12,364 nucleotides of DNA from UBA12158 sp035562735. GTDB lineage: Bacteria > Patescibacteriota > Microgenomatia > UBA12405. Positions within the stretch are counted from its first letter, which is position 1. Every line of letters begins with the position of its first letter. Below are positions 6,327 to 12,364 of this stretch, in pieces. Where the stretch lies: assembly GCA_035562735.1 (NCBI GenBank), contig DATMWB010000005.1, positions 1 to 12,364 of the forward strand, given 5' to 3'. Both the position numbers and the translations under genes were made by a program. The notes under the pieces are model-generated. The model had not been told where the DNA came from, did not search any database, and worked only from the letters and a program-made list of their open reading frames with translations.

Positions 6327-6446
6327 ATGAGGTTTTTAGGTAAAAAGATTGGAAAAAAACAGATAAGAAATACAATTTTGATTTTGGCAACTTTAGCTTT
6401 ATTGATGTCTAGCATAATCCCCTTTTTAGCAATTTTAATTCAATGA
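6327..6446 (+). CDS. 39-residue single-span membrane protein upstream of the PBP
   Basis: This small ORF begins MRFLGKKIGKKQIRNT and continues with a hydrophobic helix (about residues 15-38: ILILATLALLMSSIIPF and onward), ending ILIQ. A strongly basic N-terminus before a single span predicts an inside-N, bitopic orientation. Its TGA overlaps the PBP ATG as ATGA, the same junction style as pilM/pilN/pilO. An extended -10 lies six bases before its ATG. Together these support a real gene rather than a chance frame. No family is recognised. It could be a structural or regulatory partner of the PBP, or serve mainly to couple translation of the PBP; both are guesses from position. Confidence 0.68.
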   Translation: MRFLGKKIGKKQIRNTILILATLALLMSSIIPFLAILIQ

Positions 6447-9058
6447 AAGTTTGGTTTTGTCGTTTAAAAAAACTATTTAAAAGTAAGAGATTTTTATACC
6501 GGTTTTTTTTGGTGTTATTGCTCTTATTGGGAGTAGGTCTGGTATTTGTTGTCGGTCTTTTTGCTTGGTATTCTAAGGATTTACCTAATCCAACCAAGGT
6601 GGTTAGGCGTGAGGGTTTTGCGAGTCGGATATATGATCGAAATGGAGAATTGTTGTACGACTTGTATCATGATCAAAAACGTCAACCTGTAACCAATGAT
6701 TTGATTCCTGAAACTTTAAAAAAAGCAACGGTGGCGGTTGAAGACAAGGATTTTTATAAGCACAGTGGTTTTGACCCCTTGGCCCCTTTTAGAATAGTGA
6801 AAAATTTATTTTATTTTAAAAAGCTAACAGGTGGTTCAACATTGACCCAACAGTTGGTTAAAAACGTATTATTAACTTCTGAAGTAAGTGTGACAAGAAA
6901 GATAAAAGAGTTTATTTTGGCGGTTCAAATTGAAGCAAAATATGAAAAAAGTGATATTTTATTGATGTATTTAAACGAATCTCCTTATGGAGGGACTGCT
7001 TGGGGAGTGGGGACGGCCTCAGAACAATATTTTGGAAAATCAGTTAAGGATTTGAATTTGGCTGAGTCGGCGATATTGGCTGGGTTACCCCAGAGGCCCA
7101 ATGTTTATTCTCCTTTTTCTAGTACTCCAACTGCCTACGTTGCGAGAACAGAACATGTTTTAAATAGAATGGTGGAGGACGCTTATATTGATCAAGAGAC
7201 CAAGGAAAAAACGATGGAAGAGGTAAAAAATTACAAGTTTTATGAAAATAAATCCAAATTGTCAGCACCACATTTTGTTTTTTGGATAAAAGAAATACTT
7301 TCCGAGAGATATGGTGAAGATGTAGCCGAAGGTGGTGGTTTGAAGGTGACGACAACTTTAGATTTAAACATGCAAAATGAAATTCAAAAAATAGTAAGTG
7401 ATCAAATTGATAAATCAGAAAAATTATTAATAACCAATGGAGCAGCCTTGGTCTTGGATCCTCGTGATGGACAGGTTTTGGCGATGATTGGTTCTCGTGG
7501 TTATAACAGCAATAAAACTTCGGGTCAATTCAATGTAGTAACTCAAGGTCTTCGACAACCAGGTTCGGCAATTAAGCCGATAACCTATTTAATGGCTTTA
7601 AGAAAGGGTTATTCAGCAGCAAGCATGATTATGGATACACCAGTGTCCTTTCCGGTAGCCGGACAGAAGGATTACAGTCCACAAAACTATAATGGAAGTT
7701 TTAATGGTCCAATGAGTTTTAGAAATGCTTTGGGAAATTCTATAAATACGATTGCAGTTAAATTGCTGGCAAGTGTTGGAGTAAAAAACATGCTTCAACA
7801 GGCCTATGATATGGGTATATCAACACTTGAACCAACGACAGAAAATCTGACAAAATTTGGTTTTGCTGTAACTCTTGGTGGTGCTGATGTCAGAATGATT
7901 GATTTGGCTAGCGCCTATAGTGCCTTTGCAAACGGAGGGAATAGAATTGAACCTGTTGGAATACTCAGAGTTGAGGATAAAGATGGACGTGTTTTAGAAG
8001 AATTTAAACCAATAAAAAATAAAAAGGTCATGTCTCCTCAAGAGGCTTTTATAATTTCAAATATTTTGTCTGATAACAGCGCTAGAGCATTAACTTTTGG
8101 GGTTGTGAATAGCTTAGTAATCCCAAATTACCAGGTGGCTGTCAAGACGGGAACAACCAATGATAAAAAAGATAACTGGACAATTGGTTGGACTCCAAAT
8201 TTATTGGTATCTGTTTGGGTGGGAAACAATGACAGTACCCCGATGGGAAAGATTGCTTCAGGGGTTTCTGGAGCAGCTCCTATATGGCGACAAATTATGC
8301 TTTATTCATTGCCAAAAAGAGATAAAATGGATTTTTCAATTCCAGATAAAATTGTAAATATCTCTGTTGATAAGTTTTCTGGTTATGGGGTCCACGATGG
8401 CTTTGAAAGTAAGACAGAATACTTTATTGATGGGACTCAGACAAATACTTCTGACCCAATACATTTGAAATTGAAAGTATGTAAGGATAAGTTTGGATTA
8501 GCCCCGCCAGAAGACGTGGCCAGTGGTAATTATGATCAAAAAGAGTATTTCAATTTAAAGGAAAATGACCCTGTAAGTACTGATGGAAGGAATAGATGGC
8601 AAGAAGGGATTGATTCTTGGATAAATGGACAAAGCAACAAAGAAATGTATATACCTCCACAAAGTTTATGTCGAAATGACGGAACGGTGGGGGTTAATTT
8701 TGATCAACCTGGTGACAGATCAACTCAGGGAAATGATGTAACAATAAAAATTAGTACCAGTTCTTTAAAAAAAATTATGGAAGTTAAATTGTGGGTTGAC
8801 GGAAGTGAAATTAAGAGTTGGAATGAAAGACCCTTTGAAGGTACTTTTAATTTAAACAATGGACCTCATACTCTAAAAGTTAAGGCTACTGATAAGGATG
8901 GGGCAAGTAGTGAAAGACAGATTCAAATTGGGGTCAATGTTCCATGGGATTGGACTCCCAGCCCGACACCAACCATAACCCCATCCCCGACCCCAAGTTT
9001 GGTTCCAACAATAGTCCCAAGCATATTGCCAACGATTACTGGAGTTGGATTGACATAG
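6443..9058 (+). CDS. pbp1A: Class A penicillin-binding protein (PBP1A-type transglycosylase/transpeptidase)
   Basis: An 871-residue bifunctional peptidoglycan synthase. A basic cytoplasmic N-terminus and one membrane anchor (about 18-42) lead into the GT51 glycosyltransferase: EDKDFYKHSGFD with catalytic E100, GGSTLTQQLVKN (130-141), KIKEFILAVQIE (153-164) and LNESPYGG (177-184). The transpeptidase has all three motifs: SAIK with nucleophile S375, SIN (433-435) and KTGTT (568-572). After about 670 a region with two outer-face cysteines (C680, C743; possibly a disulfide) precedes an Ig-like/Big-type beta domain (about 763-833, VKLWVDGSEI and HTLKVKATDKDG). It ends in a Pro/Thr/Ser-rich tail (838-865). 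Its ATG lies in the stop of the 39-codon ORF; no Shine-Dalgarno is seen, suggesting coupling. Confidence 0.96.
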   Translation: MKVWFCRLKKLFKSKRFLYRFFLVLLLLLGVGLVFVVGLFAWYSKDLPNPTKVVRREGFASRIYDRNGELLYDLYHDQKRQPVTNDLIPETLKKATVAVEDKDFYKHSGFDPLAPFRIVKNLFYFKKLTGGSTLTQQLVKNVLLTSEVSVTRKIKEFILAVQIEAKYEKSDILLMYLNESPYGGTAWGVGTASEQYFGKSVKDLNLAESAILAGLPQRPNVYSPFSSTPTAYVARTEHVLNRMVEDAYIDQETKEKTMEEVKNYKFYENKSKLSAPHFVFWIKEILSERYGEDVAEGGGLKVTTTLDLNMQNEIQKIVSDQIDKSEKLLITNGAALVLDPRDGQVLAMIGSRGYNSNKTSGQFNVVTQGLRQPGSAIKPITYLMALRKGYSAASMIMDTPVSFPVAGQKDYSPQNYNGSFNGPMSFRNALGNSINTIAVKLLASVGVKNMLQQAYDMGISTLEPTTENLTKFGFAVTLGGADVRMIDLASAYSAFANGGNRIEPVGILRVEDKDGRVLEEFKPIKNKKVMSPQEAFIISNILSDNSARALTFGVVNSLVIPNYQVAVKTGTTNDKKDNWTIGWTPNLLVSVWVGNNDSTPMGKIASGVSGAAPIWRQIMLYSLPKRDKMDFSIPDKIVNISVDKFSGYGVHDGFESKTEYFIDGTQTNTSDPIHLKLKVCKDKFGLAPPEDVASGNYDQKEYFNLKENDPVSTDGRNRWQEGIDSWINGQSNKEMYIPPQSLCRNDGTVGVNFDQPGDRSTQGNDVTIKISTSSLKKIMEVKLWVDGSEIKSWNERPFEGTFNLNNGPHTLKVKATDKDGASSERQIQIGVNVPWDWTPSPTPTITPSPTPSLVPTIVPSILPTITGVGLT

Positions 9059-9142
9059 ATTGATATAATAATATAGTCTATGATACGGAATAATTTAATT
9101 TGATGTATTAGTTAGCAGAGTACAGTAAAGATTGCTAATAAT

Positions 9143-10942
9143 TTAGATTAGATTAAAGGTTGTAAGATGAATTCTTTTGGCTGTTTTATCATTACAATTG
9201 TAGTATGAAACTTGAAAGGTGTAGCGGTATTTATTTAACTTGGTGTCGTGATAGATGTCAGTGATTTGGATTGACCAAAGAATGTCTTCACTAATTAAAC
9301 TGCTATATTCTTTTATGAGAGCGAGAGAATCTTTTTTTGTATCTAGAGTAAGGTTGGCATCAAGAGTGATTATTTGTGAAGTCAGCTCGATGGCTTGTGA
9401 TGGAGTATTTTTTGGAAAATATTTTTCAATTGGAGGGAGATTGTCAAGAATTATTTGACAAAAATTATTGTCGATAATCTCGACACTGATATTTAAACTG
9501 TTTAAATCATTTTGTAATTTTTCCGAATTGTGATGGTAAATACCTAGGGCAGTTTTTTCAATATATTGGTTGTTTTCTTGAGAGAAAATTTTGCCGATTT
9601 CGAAGAATTGAGGCTGGGGTAATTTATATCTTTGATATTGGTCTAGTTGTTGTTTTAGAGATTGAATAATACTTTGACGTAATACAGGATAGTCAGAATT
9701 TATTGAATTCTGAGTAAAAATAGCCTTGTTATTGAGGGAATTTTTTACTAGAGGCCAAGAACGGACTTCATCGTAACCTAGTTTACAGAGTTGATCTTTT
9801 AGATTTTCGGACAAATAAAGTATTGATGGAGTAATATCGGGAAGGCAGTGCGAATTTATGGGGGTGTTAGTGGGAATTTTATAATAGCCATAAAAGCGAA
9901 TTACTTCTTCCACTAAATCTTCGGGAAGGGAGATGTCTTTGCGAATTGAAGGTGGTGAAACCGAATAAAAAGAGTCCTGTTTTTTGGTGATTGAGCAACC
10001 GAGGCGCTCAAGGCAATTTAAAGAAAATTCAGGTGTGATACTGATACCGGCAAAAATACTTGGTGAATTGATATCAAAGTCAATAGTGTTTTTGACTGTT
10101 TGCTTTTGATAAACATCTAAGAGTTGGCCGTTGATAGTGGCTTGACAGTGAGTTGATAAAAGTGAGAGTAGATGAGAAAAAGCTTTTGGGATAGTATCAG
10201 TATCCAATTCTTTATCAAGGCGAATTGAGGCCTCGGTGATGGTTTTAAGAGAACGAGAATCTGTTCTGACTCGAGAACGATTGTAGATTGCCATTTCAAG
10301 AATTGAATCAGTGGTGTCTAAATCGATGCCAGAATTTTGTCCGCCAATAAATGAAAGTGACAGAACTTCTTTTGAGTTGCTTATCAAAAGATTATTAGGA
10401 GCAAGCTTTAGTTTGCTGCCATCAAGGGAGATAAATTCGGAATATTTGGTATTGTTTTCCCAGACCAATTGTGGCGCCTTTTTGAAATCAAAAGCATGAC
10501 AAGGAATCCCCCATTGCAACATGACATAATTTGTTAAATCGACGAGAGTATTGATTGAGTTAATGTCATGAAGCTTTAAAAATTTGACTAGCCAATCTGG
10601 AGATGGGGTATTTTTTATGTTTGATATTTTTGTGGCCTGAAGACGATAGACATCAGAAGAATTTATGGAGATAGGGATTGGGGAATTTAAAAATTCAGGA
10701 TTATTTGTTTTGGGGATCTCTAAGTCGATTTGATAAAAGGTAGCAAGATCTTTGGCAACACCGTAGTAACCCAAACAATCGGCTCTGTTTTGACGTATTT
10801 CAAGATCCAACACTGTTTCGTTATCGATTTCTTCAAAACCCGAAACGAAATGACCAATTTGAGTGAGGTTGTCTCGTAAACCAAGAGCATCATCAGGAAG
10901 CTTTGGTAACCATTTTTTAATTTCAGAAAATATAATTTTCAT
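9143..10942 (-). CDS. pheT: Phenylalanyl-tRNA synthetase beta subunit, short form
   Basis: The non-catalytic but essential partner in the PheRS alpha2-beta2 enzyme, which charges tRNA-Phe and edits mis-attached Tyr. It is 599 residues against roughly 790-800 for most bacteria. The N-terminus runs straight from GHFVSGFEEID (30-40) into LDLEIRQNRADCLGYYGVAKDLA (about 45-67), so the EMAP-II-like OB tRNA-binding insert between them is missing. The B3/B4 editing domain (about 98-262), B5 domain (about 286-356, with EDLVEEVIRFYGYYKIP) and catalytic-like core (about 370-490, QPQFFEIGKIF) are present. The C-terminal ferredoxin-fold anticodon-binding domain (about 530-599) is recognisable but seems to end early. 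Its ATG shares one base with the pheS stop (TAATG), implying coupled translation. No frameshift is seen. Confidence 0.94.
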   Translation of the reverse strand: MKIIFSEIKKWLPKLPDDALGLRDNLTQIGHFVSGFEEIDNETVLDLEIRQNRADCLGYYGVAKDLATFYQIDLEIPKTNNPEFLNSPIPISINSSDVYRLQATKISNIKNTPSPDWLVKFLKLHDINSINTLVDLTNYVMLQWGIPCHAFDFKKAPQLVWENNTKYSEFISLDGSKLKLAPNNLLISNSKEVLSLSFIGGQNSGIDLDTTDSILEMAIYNRSRVRTDSRSLKTITEASIRLDKELDTDTIPKAFSHLLSLLSTHCQATINGQLLDVYQKQTVKNTIDFDINSPSIFAGISITPEFSLNCLERLGCSITKKQDSFYSVSPPSIRKDISLPEDLVEEVIRFYGYYKIPTNTPINSHCLPDITPSILYLSENLKDQLCKLGYDEVRSWPLVKNSLNNKAIFTQNSINSDYPVLRQSIIQSLKQQLDQYQRYKLPQPQFFEIGKIFSQENNQYIEKTALGIYHHNSEKLQNDLNSLNISVEIIDNNFCQIILDNLPPIEKYFPKNTPSQAIELTSQIITLDANLTLDTKKDSLALIKEYSSLISEDILWSIQITDIYHDTKLNKYRYTFQVSYYNCNDKTAKRIHLTTFNLI

Positions 10943-11946
10943 TATTTATTTGGTTTGTAGGCTAAATTGCCACCTAATAAAGTACGAATATCTTTTATGT
11001 TGTATTTTGCCATCACCCAACGATCTAGACCAAGTCCGAAAGCAAAGCCAGACCAAATTTTTGGGTCTATTCCAGCCATTTTTAAAACGTTTGGATGAAT
11101 TATTCCAGCACCACCCATTTCTATCCATCCAGCACCTTTACAGATACCACAGCCGCTACCATGACAATTGAAGCATTGCATATCAGGACCGACACCTGGT
11201 TCAACTTCGGGATAGTATTTATTTCGGAAACGTATTTTTACATCGCAACCGTAAAGAGACTTAAAAAGACAGTTGATGGTTCCAAACAAATCTTTGAGGG
11301 TAATGTTTTTATCGACGACAACCCCTTGATAGTGATGAAAGATAAAGTGGTTGCTTTTATTTACTTTTTCATTACGATAGACGCGTCCAGGAAAGGCAGC
11401 TTTGAAAGGAGGTTTCTCTTGGGCCAACAGTCTTGATTCTATTGAGGATCCTTGAGTGCGAAGCAGAATATTTGGTTCGTTGATGTATATTGTGTCTTGC
11501 ATCTCTCTGGCTGGATGATCCAATGGGACATTAAGGCGCTGGAAACAATATTCATCATTTTCAATTTCAGGACCATCGTAAAGTGAAAAACCCATTTTTT
11601 GAAAGACGTCGTTTAAGAGACGTTCGGTTTGGGTAATGGGGTGAAGATGTCCTATTTTTGGTAGAGATTGCCACGCTTCGCTCGCAATGACATTTTTAGT
11701 TGTTTTTATGGAAATTAATTCGACGTTTTTAGATTTTTCAGTTAAGAGGTTTTCAATATTTTTTTTAAGTTCATTTAATTGTTGTCCGTATTCACGGGGG
11801 TTTGGGGCGGTTTTAATATCTGAAAAAAGTTTGTTAGTTAAACCGGAGCGACCTAATAATTCGATACGAACAGAATCTAATTCTGCCGATGTATTGGCCA
11901 AATCAATTTTATTTTTAATGTCGATTAAAATTTGATTAAGATCCAT
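10942..11946 (-). CDS. pheS: Phenylalanyl-tRNA synthetase alpha subunit
   Basis: The 334-residue catalytic subunit of PheRS, forming Phe-AMP and charging tRNA-Phe. An N-terminal coiled-coil arm (about 1-80, ELLGRSGLTNKL) leads into the class II core: LHPITQTERLLNDVFQKMGF (101-120), motif 2 GRVYRNEKVNKSNHFIFHH (187-205), the Phe-pocket region EVEPGVGPDMQ, and motif 3 FAFGLGLDRWVMAKYNIKDIR (301-321). A CxxC-x4-CxxC cluster (C258, C261, C266, C269) probably binds zinc, as in many bacterial PheS. Residues 86-94 (VIASEAWQS), in the linker between arm and core, are encoded by a 28-bp palindromic repeat-like element, described separately. It lies downstream of rplT, the common infC-rpmI-rplT-pheST order. 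Confidence 0.96.
   Translation of the reverse strand: MDLNQILIDIKNKIDLANTSAELDSVRIELLGRSGLTNKLFSDIKTAPNPREYGQQLNELKKNIENLLTEKSKNVELISIKTTKNVIASEAWQSLPKIGHLHPITQTERLLNDVFQKMGFSLYDGPEIENDEYCFQRLNVPLDHPAREMQDTIYINEPNILLRTQGSSIESRLLAQEKPPFKAAFPGRVYRNEKVNKSNHFIFHHYQGVVVDKNITLKDLFGTINCLFKSLYGCDVKIRFRNKYYPEVEPGVGPDMQCFNCHGSGCGICKGAGWIEMGGAGIIHPNVLKMAGIDPKIWSGFAFGLGLDRWVMAKYNIKDIRTLLGGNLAYKPNK
11664..11691 (-). repeat. Palindromic repeat-like element inserted in frame in pheS
   Basis: On the minus strand the element starts GTCATTGCGAGCGAAGCG and ends TGGCAATCTC. Outer inverted arms ATTGC/GCAAT (11684-11688 and 11667-11671) enclose the GC-rich middle, which contains GCGAAGC, a sequence known to form a very stable DNA mini-hairpin. 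The same core (CATTGCGAGCGAAGCG followed by GCAATC) is familiar from dispersed palindromic repeats in several unrelated bacterial genomes. It is GC-rich compared with its AT-rich surroundings and lies exactly in frame, with no stop, in the variable linker of PheS. Identity with the known repeat is from memory; no search was run. Confidence 0.7.
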
Positions 11947-11960
11947 TTTGTTATATGTCT

Positions 11961-11969
11961 ATATTAACA
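11961..11969 (-). promoter_or_regulatory. Candidate extended -10 promoter of pheST
   Basis: On the minus strand TGTTAATAT fits TGnTAnnnT and ends 14 bases before the pheS ATG, predicting a leader of about 7-9 nt with no Shine-Dalgarno. It directly abuts the T-tract of the rplT terminator, so pheST can be transcribed independently of rplT. A second possible hexamer, TATAAC, closer to the ATG is a weaker match. No -35 is evident because that region is the terminator hairpin. Confidence 0.4.
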
Positions 11970-11995
11970 AAAAACCCGCCTTTTCGGCGGGTTTT
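11969..11995 (-). terminator. Intrinsic terminator after rplT
   Basis: A perfect six-bp GC stem, CCCGCC (11975-11980) with GGCGGG (11986-11991), has a five-base loop and is extended by four A/T pairs on each side (11971-11974 with 11992-11995). Read on the minus strand, the stem CCCGCC-GAAAA-GGCGGG is followed by TTTTTT, a classic Rho-independent terminator 27 bases beyond the rplT stop. The plus strand also has a T-rich trailer, so it could work in both directions, but no plus-strand gene ends nearby. Confidence 0.9.
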
Positions 11996-12022
11996 GATTT
12001 TTTAAAAATGCTATCTCCCGCC

Positions 12023-12364
12023 TTATTTTAAGGAAGTAAAGATAGATTTAAAGGTTGAAGGATCATGGATAGCGATTTCGCTAAGCATTTTACGATTCAA
12101 TTCAACTTTGTTGTCTTTTAATTTTTTTATAAAGACAGAATAGCTAGTAGCAAAAGGTCGGAGGGCGGCATTGATTCTGACAATCCATACTTTTCGAATA
12201 TCACGTCGACGAATACGACGGCCATTGTAGGCATATTGACCAGCATGGAGAACAGCTTCTGAAGCGACTTTGTAGCGCTTACTTCGGGTCATCCAATAAC
12301 CCTTGGCTAGTTTTAAGACTTTTTTGTGTCCTTGACGTCGGACGGTTCCTGTTTTAACCCTCAT
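12023..12364 (-). CDS. rplT: 50S ribosomal protein L20
   Basis: A 113-residue early-assembly protein of the large subunit, very basic. Diagnostic segments are the start MRVKTGTVRRQGHKKVLKLA (1-20), KGYWMTRSKRYKVASEAV (21-38), the arginine run GRRIRRRDIRKVWIVRINAALR (48-69) and LNRKMLSEIAI (89-99). Length is normal. The ATG occupies the last three bases of the window, matching the usual L20 start (M-A-R-V-K), so the gene looks complete although its upstream region, where infC and rpmI normally lie, is cut off. In E. coli L20 represses its own operon; nothing here shows whether that applies. It is followed by a strong terminator and then pheST. Confidence 0.96.
   Translation of the reverse strand: MRVKTGTVRRQGHKKVLKLAKGYWMTRSKRYKVASEAVLHAGQYAYNGRRIRRRDIRKVWIVRINAALRPFATSYSVFIKKLKDNKVELNRKMLSEIAIHDPSTFKSIFTSLK

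Noticed and set aside
8957..9036. Repetitive CCCAGCCCGACACC-like DNA near the PBP end, suggestive of a tandem repeat.
   Set aside because: It is an irregular low-complexity coding stretch for the Pro/Thr/Ser tail, without a constant repeat unit.
9107..9142. Imperfect AT-rich hairpin between the PBP and pheT ends (ATTA-G-TTAGCA pairing with TGCTAATAAT, 15-nt loop), a possible bidirectional terminator. The 84-bp gap 9059-9142 otherwise holds nothing recognisable.
   Set aside because: The stem has a bulge, only two G/C pairs, a large loop and no T-tract on either strand, so it is not distinguishable from chance in this AT-rich gap.
1..12364. Search for a novel defence, mobile or toxin-antitoxin system.
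   Set aside because: Every long reading frame on a coherent strand matches a housekeeping or pilus family; there are no transposase, integrase or recombinase motifs, direct-repeat arrays or orphan gene islands.

Overview
This is ordinary-looking chromosomal DNA from an AT-rich bacterium with very tightly packed genes. UGA is used as a stop (pilM, pilN, rpmF, the small ORF before the penicillin-binding protein), so the standard bacterial code fits and the UGA-recoded Gracilibacteria/Absconditabacteria are unlikely. The combination suggests a reduced-genome Patescibacteria/CPR member, probably of the Microgenomates type. The signs are type IV pilus assembly genes beside a stripped-down housekeeping cluster, a short PheT without the EMAP-II/OB tRNA-binding insert, several 1-17 bp gene overlaps, few Shine-Dalgarno sequences, and a CPR-like class A PBP with a Pro/Thr-rich tail. 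The lineage is inferred from gene content only; no phylogeny was run.

Layout. Positions 2-133 hold the 3' end of an unidentified + strand gene. Then comes a + strand pilus module, pilM-pilN-pilO (158-2489), joined by two ATGA overlaps. It runs tail to tail, with an 11-bp overlap, into a - strand housekeeping cluster that reads recG, rpmF, nusB, rnc, rpsP, khpA (6305 down to 2479). At 6306-6326 recG diverges from a + strand pair: a 39-codon membrane miniprotein and a class A penicillin-binding protein (6327-9058). The PBP converges on a - strand translation block, rplT, then pheS and pheT (12364 down to 9143). An intrinsic terminator and a promoter candidate separate rplT from pheST.

How the genes work together. 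PilM/N/O form the cytoplasmic and inner-membrane alignment platform of a type IV pilus. The recG-to-khpA cluster covers DNA fork rescue, two ribosomal proteins (L32, S16), the rRNA antitermination factor NusB, the dsRNA-processing nuclease RNase III and a small KH RNA-binding protein: essentially ribosome manufacture. The PBP builds and cross-links peptidoglycan. L20 and the two PheRS subunits serve translation.

I see no mobile element, CRISPR array, toxin-antitoxin pair or defence system. The most interesting signals are at sequence level. (1) A 28-bp palindromic repeat-like element lies in frame inside pheS. (2) A recurring -10 box sits 5-7 nt before the start codon, implying leaderless mRNAs. 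(3) One near-palindromic 10-bp -10 box appears to fire both recG and the PBP operon. (4) A third copy of the terminator stem directly after the rplT stop could form a competing hairpin upstream of pheST.
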